This document shows, piece by piece, positions 1 through 7,557 of a DNA stretch of 64,000 bases. Source of the DNA: Gemmataceae bacterium (GTDB taxonomy: Bacteria; Planctomycetota; Planctomycetia; Gemmatales; Gemmataceae); NCBI GenBank assembly GCA_022842245.1, contig JALHPZ010000027.1, positions 1-64,000 on the forward strand, read 5' to 3'. Under the pieces are notes generated by a model, which saw only the letters and a program-made list of their open reading frames with translations, had not been told where the DNA came from and did no database searches. Every line of letters starts with the position of its first letter. The stretch's first letter is position 1. The position numbers were made by a program, and so were the translations under genes.

Positions 1-40
1 GGAAATAGCGATCATTCGACGTCGTCACCTTCCCGACGAT

Positions 41-272
41 CTACCAAAATCGCCACCACGGCCGGCGGCGATGGTGCATGCCGTCCCACGGCGGATCGGC
101 AACGGGAATGTACGGCCAATCGGTCGGGTTCGGCAGCGACGCCCGCGATTCGACTGCCTGCTGCGGAGTCAGGAAAAATCCCGAAAGAACGTACCCGACG
201 TTGATGGCGTAGATCGACTGCGTTCACTTGCGGGCCGGTAGCAAAGAACGTGATGCCTCGAAAAACCGTCAT
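41..272 (-). pseudogene. possible frameshifted small gene, function unknown
   Basis: On the minus strand an ATG at 272 opens a frame starting MTVFRGITFFATGPQVN. From about 223 down to a TAG at 41-43 a different frame reads like real protein, with YAINVGYVLSGFFLTPQQ and later WPYIPVADPPWDGMHHRRR ending PWWRFW. That second frame has no good start codon of its own. The simplest reading is one short gene of about 75 residues broken by a frameshift between about 224 and 260, or a sequencing error. I recognise no family. It lies at the window edge, so its context is incomplete. Confidence 0.3.
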
Positions 273-314
273 GCCGGCCCGTCTAGTTCATCGCTTTGTT
301 CGCTGGCGACGCGC

Positions 315-830
315 TCACTTGACGACCCACAATACTTGTCGGCGACGCTGTGCAGCATGAGAAGCCAACAGCAATTGCGCATAGGTTTGGATGTCCATAT
401 CGTCGTCGATCAAATCGTCATCTTGGTACTTTCCCGCGAGTTCTCTGAGGCCGTTATCGTCGGTTGGCAAACCAAGGGCTTTTCCGAGGCCCTCCAGTTC
501 GCCTACCAATGCCGGCAACGAAGCAACTGCAAGTGGCGTCTTCTCGCCGTCGAACTCAAATGAACCCGGTTGTGTTTCGGCCGGAACGTAACAACCTGAC
601 CACGCTTCCATCCAGAGAAAATGGGGCACCGCATCCGCGCCGAGAGTTTCAACTGCCTTTTCTTGAAGAAGCCGCCACCCCGACCAAGCAAGCTCTTCCG
701 AAAAGTAGGCTTCTTCGTTGGAGTCGAGAACGATTCCGCTGTAGTGTGATGCCAAGGTATTCTTCACGCGTTCTGCAAACGGCTCGATGAAGGCATCGAC
801 CGGATTGCCAACGGAGAACGTCAGTCCCAT
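315..830 (-). CDS. hypothetical protein
   Basis: Uncharacterised soluble protein of 171 residues. I prefer the ATG at 830 (MGLTFSVGNPVDAFIEPF) because an AGGTGA Shine-Dalgarno-like sequence sits five bases upstream; an in-frame ATG at 860 would add ten residues. The protein is acidic, has no signal peptide or membrane segment, and has aromatic-rich stretches (WSGWRLLQEKA, FLWMEAWSGCYVP). The middle part looks like a compact alpha/beta fold, and the C-terminus (DDDLIDDDMDIQTYAQLLLASH) is helical. I do not recognise the family and propose no function. It stands alone, with a non-genic stretch upstream. Confidence 0.6.
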   Translation of the reverse strand: MGLTFSVGNPVDAFIEPFAERVKNTLASHYSGIVLDSNEEAYFSEELAWSGWRLLQEKAVETLGADAVPHFLWMEAWSGCYVPAETQPGSFEFDGEKTPLAVASLPALVGELEGLGKALGLPTDDNGLRELAGKYQDDDLIDDDMDIQTYAQLLLASHAAQRRRQVLWVVK

Positions 831-1170
831 AGCTTCACCTAAGCCAGCGAATGAATCCATGCATGCCGGTTGCGTCGGCTACGTTAGCCGTGTCGCCCGC
901 ATCTCCCACCGGAGGCATGCGATGGACTAGACACTTCCCATTTTCGTCGTCGTTCTCGGCGGGTTCAACAACAATCACCACGACGAACAGGAGCGTCCCG
1001 GCGTCAGCGGGACGTGTCTGCCCATCAAGGCGTTCAGGATCAACGAAACACGTCGGGCTGACGACTCGACGCTCATGCGACGCGGTGCCCCCTGCATTGC
1101 GAAGTGGTCAACTTGACTTTTGTCCACTCGTATCGAATTCTCCCGCGAACTTGACTTCCGGAGAATTCCC
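831..1170. other. intergenic stretch with a start-less open frame, possibly repeat-derived
   Basis: No convincing gene lies here. On the minus strand a frame stays open from about 1107 to a TGA at about 831, reading SHERRVVSPTCFVDPERLDG, then ADAGTLLFVVVIVVEP, then an acidic stretch, but it has no usable start codon or ribosome binding site. The hydrophobic run resembles a membrane segment. Around 990-1010 a short inverted pair (GTCCCG/CGGGAC) could form a hairpin. The stretch could be a decayed gene tail or a dispersed repeat. The end near 1171 holds the ribosome binding site of the next gene. Confidence 0.35.
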
Positions 1171-1761
1171 ATGCTCGCGACCGCTCCTCAACTGCACAAC
1201 CGCATCGCCGGGCACTTCGCGCCGGCGCCGATCCCCGTGCCGCCCACGCCCGAAGGCAAGCAGGCGGCGTGGGGCGATGCCGTCTTCGCGACGATGATGT
1301 TCTACCAGAGGCAGCTCGCGCACCCGGATGAACGCGTGGCCGAGCGGGCGGCGCGGGCGATCTTCGATCTGGAGAAGACGCGGCTGCGGCACGGGCGGGA
1401 GGTCGCTGGAACGATGGCGGAAGAGAGAGCCGACCCGTCGCCCGAGAATGTCGAAGCTCGCCCGGAGCCGGCGTGGGACGAGGAGGAGATAACAGCCAAC
1501 GACGAGCCGGCGGAGTTCGACGAGCGGGAGCGGGCGGCGATCGAAGCGATGGTTCGCCATGAGCGGTACGCGCCGCGGATCGAGGAGGCGCGAACCCGGT
1601 TGGTGGGCCAGGGGGTCGATGCCGAGGCGGCAGGGCGGATGGCGGCGGACGCGTTCCGGCAGCTCGTCGGCGAGGCGATCCGGGAACGCCGGCAGAGGCG
1701 AGCGGGCACCCCGCACCATCCACCCGATCCGGCGATTCGCCCCCACCCGGATAACCCTTAA
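1171..1761 (+). CDS. hypothetical protein, charged helical
   Basis: A 196-residue protein with no recognised domain. The ATG at 1171 is chosen because GGAG lies eight bases upstream; the frame extends to a TTG at 1120 without support. The N-terminus (MLATAPQLHNRIAGHFAPAP) is followed by a Pro-rich linker and a long charged, probably helical region with many Arg, Glu and Ala. The segment FYQRQLAHPDERVAERAAR looks like a helical repeat of the HEAT type. No signal peptide or membrane span is visible. Composition matches the neighbouring genes. It ends about 150 bp before the sigma-factor gene and probably forms its own unit. Confidence 0.55.
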   Translation: MLATAPQLHNRIAGHFAPAPIPVPPTPEGKQAAWGDAVFATMMFYQRQLAHPDERVAERAARAIFDLEKTRLRHGREVAGTMAEERADPSPENVEARPEPAWDEEEITANDEPAEFDERERAAIEAMVRHERYAPRIEEARTRLVGQGVDAEAAGRMAADAFRQLVGEAIRERRQRRAGTPHHPPDPAIRPHPDNP

Positions 1762-1874
1762 AATCGGCCCGTCTTCAGGGCGGCGGGGGGAACGGGGCGG
1801 CGGGGCGGATTCAACTCTCGTCTTGGGCTGATTTTTCGTCTAAAGTGCGGGCAGGGAGTTTCCCGCGTCCATTT

Positions 1875-1900
1875 GGAACTTTCCCGCCCGCGCACGCGTC
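1875..1900 (+). promoter_or_regulatory. ECF-type promoter upstream of sigma-factor gene
   Basis: GGAACTT at 1875-1881 and CGTC at 1897-1900 are separated by 15 bases, which matches the classical ECF sigma promoter (GGAAC, 15-17 bases, CGTC). It lies just upstream of an ECF sigma-factor start at 1916, so self-regulation is the natural inference. The transcript would have a very short leader. Confidence 0.5.
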
Positions 1901-1915
1901 CTACTGGCGGATGAC

Positions 1916-2521
1916 GTGAATACCGACGAACGCCGCCTCATCGCCGAATCGCTCAAGGGACGGACCGAAGCGTTCGGCGAGTTGGTGCTGCGCTACCAGG
2001 ACCGGCTGTACCACGCGGCGCTGCGGATCGCCGATACGCCCGAAGACGCCTACGATGTGGTGCAGGACGCCTTCCTGAACGCGTACCAGTCCCTGGCATC
2101 CTTCAAAGGGGACGCGGAGTTTTTCACCTGGCTGTACCGGATCGCGTTCAACGCGGCGATCAGCCAGAAGCGGAAGAAGAAGGCGACGGCGAGCCTGGAC
2201 GCCGGGCGGAACGGCAAGCCGATCGCGGAGCCGGCGGACGATTCCCACGGGATCGTGCCGGGCGAGACGATGGAGCAGGGGGAGGAGGAGGCGAAATTGC
2301 ACGCCGCCATCCGCAAACTCTCCACCGAACACCGGGCCGTGCTGGTGATGAAGGATATCGACGGGTTGAAGTACGAGGAGATCGCGGAGGCGACCGGCGT
2401 ACCGATCGGGACCGTGCGCAGCCGGCTGCACCGGGCGCGGATCGATCTTCGGAATTTGTTGGAGGCGGACGAAGCGGCCGACGACCGGTCGTGGGATTCC
2501 GCCGACGCGGTGCATACGTGA
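1916..2521 (+). CDS. ECF-type RNA polymerase sigma factor
   Basis: A 201-residue group IV (ECF) sigma factor that directs RNA polymerase to alternative promoters. Region 2 runs through LVLRYQDRLYHAALRIADTP, EDAYDVVQDAFLNAYQSL and FFTWLYRIAFNAA. A charged, variable linker follows. Region 4 holds the helix-turn-helix EEIAEATGVPIGTVRSRLHR. The start is GTG at 1916, because the nearby ATG at 1911 runs into a stop at once. The length is normal for ECF factors. The next gene encodes a membrane protein with an anti-sigma layout, so the pair is likely a signal-responsive regulator. An ECF-like promoter lies 16 bases upstream of the start codon. Confidence 0.93.
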   Translation: MNTDERRLIAESLKGRTEAFGELVLRYQDRLYHAALRIADTPEDAYDVVQDAFLNAYQSLASFKGDAEFFTWLYRIAFNAAISQKRKKKATASLDAGRNGKPIAEPADDSHGIVPGETMEQGEEEAKLHAAIRKLSTEHRAVLVMKDIDGLKYEEIAEATGVPIGTVRSRLHRARIDLRNLLEADEAADDRSWDSADAVHT

Positions 2522-2541
2522 GAATCGAACCGGGGACGACG

Positions 2542-3795
2542 ATGTTGGGCGAGTACGAGACGCAACTGATCGCGGGCGCGGTGGACGGGGAACTGTCCGC
2601 CGAGGAATCGCGCGCGGCGTCGGCGTTGCTGGCGCGGTCGCCGGCGGCGGCCGAGTTGCACGCCGCCCTGCTCCGCGATCGCGAGCGATTGAAGTCGATC
2701 CCGCGCACGCCCGCGCCGGCGTCGCTCGCCGCAGCCATTGCCGAAGCGATCGCCGAACGCCCGATCATCGTGCCGCAAGTTCGCCCGGCGCGCCGGCCGC
2801 GCTGGGTGCCGGCCGCGCTGGCTGCCTCGGCGCTCGTCGCGGTCGCGTCGGGCACCTACTGGTATGTCGCGGATTCGGCCGCGCCGCGGCTGGCGAAACG
2901 GCAACTCCAGCAACTTCCGAAGGATGATTCTCAGTTCGTGCCCCCGGCCGCGCCGGGCCGCGCGAGTGATTCGGCAGGCGCGGCGGCCATCGAACCCGCT
3001 CCCAAAACAGATACCGAACCCAAGAACGACATTCCCGCCACGGCGGTCGCCGCTAACGATCCACCCACCAAGTCCGGTCCGCCGGAACCGACCATCGACC
3101 CGGACCGCATCCTCGCCGCGCCCGTTGGCAGCGATGTGAAGGCGTTCGATCGCGTCGACCTCAAGCTGCCGTTGCTCGCTACGATCGCCGATTTCTCCCG
3201 CGAGGATACGCAGGCGACGCTCAAGGCGAACCTCGCACGCGATCCGGCGACGCGGATCGACGTCTTCGCGAAGGACACGGGCAAGGCCGCCGAGGCGCTC
3301 GTGGCGAGCGCCCGGAAGGTGAACCTGAACATCCAGATCGAGACGGTGGCAGGGGAGCGGCTGAAGCGCCGCATGCCGTCGGCGTGGTGGATCTACACCG
3401 AGTCGCTCACGCCGGACGAAGTCGCGAAGTGGCTCGTTGAAACGGCCGCGGCCGAGGCGGCGCTGGCGTCGTCGTCCGAGAAGACCTTCGGCGCCATCCA
3501 CGCGATGCCGGCCGGGGCGCCGGACCAGAAGGATTCGATATCGCTCGCCGGCGTCGATCTCGCGAAGAAGCCGGGCGCCGCAAGCGCTCACATCGCCTCG
3601 AAGACAATCGACCAGGTCGCAGGCTCGCTTCTGAAAGGCGAGGCGCCGAAGCCGGGGATTCTGCTCACGTACCTGCCTCCCCTCGTCCGTGTTCCGCCGC
3701 AACTCTCTAAGGACGTGAAACAATTCCACGAGGCGCGCGGCGACCGGAAGCCGGGCACCGTGCCGCTCGTTATCGTCGTTCGCCCGGCGCAGTGA
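2542..3795 (+). CDS. membrane anti-sigma factor-like protein
   Basis: A 417-residue bitopic membrane protein, probably the anti-sigma partner of the preceding ECF factor. The first 75 residues (YETQLIAGAVDGELSAEESR) resemble the helical anti-sigma N-domain. A single membrane helix lies at about 88-109 (WVPAALAASALVAVASG). A Pro/Ala-rich linker then leads to a large exported domain with a repeated alpha/beta look. No zinc-binding HxxxCxxC motif is seen. ATG at 2542 has GGGGA just upstream; a GTG at 2518 overlapping the sigma stop (GTGA) is an alternative that would couple translation. The exported domain is unassigned; sigma binding is inferred from layout and gene order. Confidence 0.75.
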   Translation: MLGEYETQLIAGAVDGELSAEESRAASALLARSPAAAELHAALLRDRERLKSIPRTPAPASLAAAIAEAIAERPIIVPQVRPARRPRWVPAALAASALVAVASGTYWYVADSAAPRLAKRQLQQLPKDDSQFVPPAAPGRASDSAGAAAIEPAPKTDTEPKNDIPATAVAANDPPTKSGPPEPTIDPDRILAAPVGSDVKAFDRVDLKLPLLATIADFSREDTQATLKANLARDPATRIDVFAKDTGKAAEALVASARKVNLNIQIETVAGERLKRRMPSAWWIYTESLTPDEVAKWLVETAAAEAALASSSEKTFGAIHAMPAGAPDQKDSISLAGVDLAKKPGAASAHIASKTIDQVAGSLLKGEAPKPGILLTYLPPLVRVPPQLSKDVKQFHEARGDRKPGTVPLVIVVRPAQ

Positions 3796-3796
3796 T

Positions 3797-4609
3797 TTAG
3801 CCCAACGCGTCCGCCGTCAGATTCCGAAACAGTGCGTCCCGGATCGCGGGGGCGAACGACACTTTGATCGCGCCGTCCAGCACCGCGAGCGCCAGCCCGG
3901 CGGTCCAGCGCGCGATCCGCCGCCGGCGCGTCGAAAGCGTCCGCCCCGTGAACCGCGCCAGCGACAGCGACGCCACTTCAAAGACGAGGCAGAGGAACGC
4001 CAGCCCACGGACGAACGACCACGGGTGCCAGCCGCAGAGCAGGGCGATCTCCGGGCGTTCGCTCGCGCGGAGAAGCCGGCCGACGTAATGGTTCATCAGG
4101 TCGATTTCTTCGATGCCGCGGACGAATGGCACGGCTCCGAACGATGTGTAGCCGAATGCGGTGCCGACGCCGAGGAGCGCGGCGTGCCGGGGCAGCCAGG
4201 TCTCGATTCGGTATTCGTCATCGCGGTCGTGGCGGATCCAGTCCCAGGTCTTGACCCAATAGCCGTCGGCACCGCGGAGAGCCGCAGCGGCGCGGTCGGG
4301 ATCGTGCGAGCTGGCGGCGATGGCGACAGCGGAATGGGAGAAGACGACGATCGCCACGATGCCGGCGGCGCGGAGAAACCGATCGGCCGCGACGCACGGC
4401 AGGACGAGCACCCAAAGCGTGAGGCCGACGAGCGGTTGGTGGAACCAGTGGCCGATGGCGTAACCAAGCAGGATGGGAACGATGCCGACTGCGGCGGCCG
4501 CGGCGATCCAGCGCCGACCGGCGACGAGAGGTTCGGGCGCGGTGACGAACGACCATACCGCGGCGCGCAGTCGGGACGTTGGCCGCCAAGGTGGGATCCA
4601 GGTGATCAC
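3797..4609 (-). CDS. polytopic membrane protein, unknown function
   Basis: A 270-residue inner-membrane protein with about five or six hydrophobic helices, for example AAVGIVPILLGYAIGHWF, LWVLVLPCVAADRF, IVAIVVFSHSAVAIAAS and GLAFLCLVFEVASLSL. Between the third and fourth is a hydrophilic loop rich in Trp and Asp (WVKTWDWIRHDRDDEYR). The start is GTG at 4609 and overlaps the stop of the upstream 40-residue gene by four bases (GTGA), so the two are probably translated together. It converges with the anti-sigma gene, leaving a single base between the stops. No known family is recognised. Confidence 0.75.
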   Translation of the reverse strand: MITWIPPWRPTSRLRAAVWSFVTAPEPLVAGRRWIAAAAAVGIVPILLGYAIGHWFHQPLVGLTLWVLVLPCVAADRFLRAAGIVAIVVFSHSAVAIAASSHDPDRAAAALRGADGYWVKTWDWIRHDRDDEYRIETWLPRHAALLGVGTAFGYTSFGAVPFVRGIEEIDLMNHYVGRLLRASERPEIALLCGWHPWSFVRGLAFLCLVFEVASLSLARFTGRTLSTRRRRIARWTAGLALAVLDGAIKVSFAPAIRDALFRNLTADALG

Positions 4610-4728
4610 TTGAGCGGGATCAGGAACACGCCGGTGGTCAGGTACAGGATGAGGTTCCCGACGCCAAAGATGGCGATGAAGATCAGGATGCCCCAGATGC
4701 CGGAACCGCCTTCGTCATCGTCGGCCAT
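4606..4728 (-). CDS. 40-residue single-span membrane protein
   Basis: A small protein of 40 residues starting MADDDEGGSGIWGILIF and ending in a hydrophobic run (AIFGVGNLILYLTTGVFLIP). It has an acidic, probably cytoplasmic N-terminus and one membrane helix. The ATG at 4728 is preceded by GGGAGG eight bases upstream, which supports it over the long artificial frame extending further. Its TGA overlaps the GTG of the next membrane-protein gene, so they form a two-gene operon. A role as a small partner of that protein is only inferred. Confidence 0.7.
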   Translation of the reverse strand: MADDDEGGSGIWGILIFIAIFGVGNLILYLTTGVFLIPLK

Positions 4729-5067
4729 GGCACGATCCTCCCGTTGGGTTTGCGTCTGCGGAATCGGGTCCGCGACGGATCGGACGCCAAGGTACCAAAT
4801 TCGGATCGGGACGCAAGCGGGAAGCCGGCGGGGGTAGTGGATTTCCGGCGGGTTGCAACGTCCGATAATGGATATTATGTTAAGATCGCACACTTCGAAA
4901 TGCCTTGGTTTACAGGCCATTCGCGAATGTGCACGCCTGTAGCCCGCCAAAGCGATTCCGAGGACGCGAGACGCATACCCCCCTGCACAAGGTCGGCCCG
5001 ATCGCGTCGGCACTTGCCTCGACGCGACCCGCCGGTAAGTTGACCGAACCGATTGGAGAACCGAAAT
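4729..5067. other. divergent intergenic region
   Basis: This gap separates the minus-strand small membrane gene from the plus-strand acidic-protein gene and must hold promoters for both. The only AT-rich patch is 4864-4885 (GATAATGGATATTATG), which could serve as a -10 region in either direction, but I find no well-spaced -35 partner. No reading frame here looks coding and no RNA gene is recognised. Confidence 0.4.
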
Positions 5068-5508
5068 ATGGCCAAAGGACGCAAGAGCGGCCCCAGCCGC
5101 ATGGATCTTCGGCGTCAGTCCGAAGCCGCCGAGGCGCGGGACGAAGAGGAAGTCGAGATCGAAGAAGAGGACGCGGACGAGGAAGACGAAGAAGAGGACG
5201 AGGAGGCCGAAGAGGTCGAGGAGGCGTCCGACGACGAGGATGAGGACGGGGCACCGAAAAAGAAGAAGGCGAAGGTAAAGGCCAAGAAGGAACCCGCCAA
5301 ACCGAAAGCCAAGCGGACGCGAGCCCCCAAGGTCGTGGCCATGCGGGCGGTCTGGGTCGTATTCGACAACTCGAATAAGCGGTTGAATACCTTCCCCTTC
5401 AAGGACAAGCAGGAGGCCGAGTCCTTCCTGGAAAAGAAGCAGGAGGAGAAGAAAGGAACCTGCTACCTGCAGCTTGTGAAGGAAGAATTGAAAGAGGCTA
5501 AGGCCTGA
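5068..5508 (+). CDS. acidic/basic low-complexity protein with short C-terminal domain
   Basis: A 146-residue protein in three parts. Residues 1-20 are basic (MAKGRKSGPSRMDLRRQ). Residues about 25-62 are almost entirely Glu and Asp. Residues about 66-92 are Lys-rich with Pro and Ala, reminiscent of histone-H1-like tails (KKKKAKVKAKK). The last 55 residues form a small folded unit (RAVWVVFDNSNKRLNTFPF, then KKQEEKKGTCYLQLVKEEL). ATG at 5068 has GGAG about ten bases upstream. A role in nucleic-acid or ribosome association is a guess from charge alone. It is followed by a strong terminator. Confidence 0.75.
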   Translation: MAKGRKSGPSRMDLRRQSEAAEARDEEEVEIEEEDADEEDEEEDEEAEEVEEASDDEDEDGAPKKKKAKVKAKKEPAKPKAKRTRAPKVVAMRAVWVVFDNSNKRLNTFPFKDKQEAESFLEKKQEEKKGTCYLQLVKEELKEAKA

Positions 5509-5521
5509 TTGCGAAACGGCA

Positions 5522-5561
5522 AAACGAAGCGACCCGGCCAAATGGCCGGGTCGCTTCGTTT
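5522..5561. terminator. strong bidirectional terminator hairpin
   Basis: An 18-bp perfect stem (arms 5522-5539 and 5544-5561) closes on the loop AAAT. The outer arms begin AAACGAAGC and end GCTTCGTTT, so each strand gives a T-run after the GC stem. It lies between two convergent genes ending at 5508 and 5571 and can stop both. Confidence 0.85.
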
Positions 5562-5570
5562 CCGACACGA

Positions 5571-6452
5571 TTATTGCACCGCGACGGTGGTTTTTTCACG
5601 GAGCAGATCTTCGACGGGCGAGAGTTTCCAGCCGATGCCCAGCACGTTCTGGAGTCGAATCTCGTGGCGCTCGGCACCCGCGGTACGTACGACAAGGTCG
5701 CCGGAGCCGAAGCCGAGGATGTAGTGGCGGAAGAGATCGTCCCGCTGTTTTTCAAAAGTCACGCCGGAAGCGTCGTAGGTGCGGACCGAAGCACCGATGT
5801 GCTCACAAACCTTGATCTGCCCTGGCATGAAGACGATGAAGGTACGACGATCGAAAATGAAGGTCGCAACGGCCCAGATGATGAAGATCGCCGTCGAGAT
5901 CGTGAGATAACCGGCCAGGTTGATGTACACCTTGAGCGCCGCCACCCGCTCGTACAGATCGTCCCAACCATTGAACACGGTGATCACCAAGGAGAGCACA
6001 ATAATGGCAAGGATGACCATGAACGACCACAACCCGCGGAGCGGTACATTCGTAATGAAGACCGTAACCACGAGAATGACGACATAGAGCGAACCGAGCC
6101 AGGCACGCTGCGAAACGTGCGTCGGGAAGACACTATCCGACTCCGCGGCGTTCTGGTCCGAAGCCGCGATGGACTTGGCGAGTGGATCCGGAAGAGTCGT
6201 TGCCTTGGTCTTGAGCAGATAGGTTTTCGTTTCCGCTTTGGCGTCGACGGTTGTGATGCGGGTATCCGGAGGCAAAACGGCGAATCGGTGTCCTTCCAGC
6301 GACGTCCAGAATGCCATGAAGAAGCCGAAGACCCAGACCGGCCACCAATAAAAGAGCGTGGAATGGCTGATGAGTTTGATTTCGCGAGGTCCTGCCGGCG
6401 GTGTCGGCGCGGCGGGCGCGCCGGCGGACGAGGGCATTGTCGGCGTGGTCAT
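5571..6452 (-). CDS. membrane protein with four helices and C-terminal cytoplasmic domain
   Basis: A 293-residue inner-membrane protein. A Pro/Ala-rich N-terminus precedes helix 1 (LFYWWPVWVFGFFMAFW, about 33-49). An extracytoplasmic stretch of about 65 residues follows. Helices 2 and 3 form a hairpin (WLGSLYVVILVVTVFI, FMVILAIIVLSLVITVF), and helix 4 is at about 176-199. The last 95 residues (RRTFIVFMPGQIKVCEHIG onward) look like a compact beta-rich soluble domain, ending with a segment that reads like a membrane-proximal PH-type fold (RHEIRLQNVLGIGWKL). The family seems planctomycete-specific; I assign no function. The start at 6452 gives a sensible N-terminus but has a weak ribosome binding site. 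Confidence 0.75.
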   Translation of the reverse strand: MTTPTMPSSAGAPAAPTPPAGPREIKLISHSTLFYWWPVWVFGFFMAFWTSLEGHRFAVLPPDTRITTVDAKAETKTYLLKTKATTLPDPLAKSIAASDQNAAESDSVFPTHVSQRAWLGSLYVVILVVTVFITNVPLRGLWSFMVILAIIVLSLVITVFNGWDDLYERVAALKVYINLAGYLTISTAIFIIWAVATFIFDRRTFIVFMPGQIKVCEHIGASVRTYDASGVTFEKQRDDLFRHYILGFGSGDLVVRTAGAERHEIRLQNVLGIGWKLSPVEDLLREKTTVAVQ

Positions 6453-6611
6453 GATCGGAAACCTGATCGGAGGGTGGAGGAAACCGTCGGGTTATTCGGC
6501 GGCGCGCGGGCCGGCATTTCGACGGAAGTCGAGTCAGGTTAACCGGAACGCCGCAGGGCGGCCACTCGAATCGCACGGGAGCCGGACCGCGATCGCTTCG
6601 ACGAATCGGAG

Positions 6612-6932
6612 TCACCCGGGCTTCGCGGGAACTTCGAGTTGGACCAGCCCATCGTTGATCTGCACCTTGTAACAACCGGTCTTCACCTTCGGATTATCGG
6701 CCCACGCACCGTCGCAGAGGCGGAACCGCCAGCCGTGCCAGGGGCATGTGACGACGCCATCCTCGACGTATCCGCTGGAGAGCGACGATCCCGCGTGCGG
6801 GCAGCGGTCGTCGATGGCGAAATATTCTCCATCGTGGAAGAACACGGCCACGTCCTTGTCATTCATCGTCACGACGGTCGATTCGCCGTCGGGAATCGCG
6901 CCTGCGGGGCACACAGTGAGCAAGTCCGGCAC
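6612..6932 (-). CDS. Rieske [2Fe-2S] ferredoxin-type protein
   Basis: A 106-residue soluble Rieske protein of the NirD / dioxygenase-ferredoxin type. The two cluster-binding motifs are intact: CPHAGSSLSSG (C-x-H) and CPWHGWRF (C-x-x-H), about 20 residues apart. The fold starts with the usual beta strands (VVTMNDKDVAVFFHDGEYF, AIDDRCPH). It would carry one electron at a time to an unidentified oxygenase or reductase; no partner gene is adjacent. It has no signal peptide and should act in the cytoplasm. It is divergent from the CYTH gene, with 70 bp between the starts. Confidence 0.92.
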   Translation of the reverse strand: MPDLLTVCPAGAIPDGESTVVTMNDKDVAVFFHDGEYFAIDDRCPHAGSSLSSGYVEDGVVTCPWHGWRFRLCDGAWADNPKVKTGCYKVQINDGLVQLEVPAKPG

Positions 6933-7002
6933 GGTCGCCTCGGTTTCGTTGGGGTGTCGGTATCGATTGCACTATTCTACCGAAAGACGCCGGGAGACGA
7001 GC

Positions 7003-7557
7003 ATGTTGGAAATCGAGTTGAAGTACCGCAACCCGAACCGGGGCACTGTTGAAGCGGCCCTCGCCCGCCTCGGCGCGAATCGAATCGAATCGCGAGACGA
7101 ATCCGACCATTACTTCAACGCGCCGGATCGCGATTTTCGAGCGACCGACGAAGTCTTGCGACTGCGCCGGGTCGGGAATTCGGGAACGTTGACCTACAAG
7201 GGGCCGAAACGCGGCGGTACGGCCAAGACGCGTGAGGAGCACGAAGCCCAACTTGCGGACGGCCAATACGGCTCCGCCGAGGTATTGATCCGTGCGCTGG
7301 GTTACCGCTCGACGGCGATCGTGTCCAAACGCCGAACTCTTTACACCTTGGCCCGGAACGGGTTCGAACTGCATGTCTGTTTGGACTCCCTTGAGGGGAT
7401 TGGCGAATTCGTGGAAATCGAAATCGTTGCCGAGGAGTCTGAACTCGAACGTGCGGAGGCAACGGTCAACGCGACCGCGGCCGACCTCGAACTGAAGGAG
7501 CCGGAACCGCGGGCCTATCTGCGCATGGTTCTGGAATCACAAGGAATCGACCGATGA
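7003..7557 (+). CDS. cyaB: CYTH-domain protein (class IV adenylate cyclase-like)
   Basis: A 184-residue CYTH-superfamily enzyme. The signature acidic-basic strand near the start (EIELKY) matches the ExExK motif that binds triphosphate substrates. Charged strands follow (RLRRVGNSGTLTYKGPK, TREEHEA, IVSKRRTLYTL, VCLDSLEGIGEFVEIEI), as in CyaB/thiamine-triphosphatase tunnels. Class IV members make cAMP, while others cleave triphosphates or polyphosphate; the sequence alone does not settle which. ATG at 7003 has GGGAG eight bases upstream; longer starts overlap the divergent Rieske gene. The stop overlaps the panC start by four bases (ATGA). Confidence 0.85.
   Translation: MLEIELKYRNPNRGTVEAALARLGANRIESRDESDHYFNAPDRDFRATDEVLRLRRVGNSGTLTYKGPKRGGTAKTREEHEAQLADGQYGSAEVLIRALGYRSTAIVSKRRTLYTLARNGFELHVCLDSLEGIGEFVEIEIVAEESELERAEATVNATAADLELKEPEPRAYLRMVLESQGIDR

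Noticed and set aside
2050..3729. 559-residue minus-strand frame
   Set aside because: Arg/Gly-rich mirror of the ECF sigma and anti-sigma genes, both of which have clear domains.
4864..4885. AT-rich patch as a defined sigma-70 promoter
   Set aside because: No -35 element at acceptable spacing; TTGCAA at 4853 is only 14 bases from the best -10.
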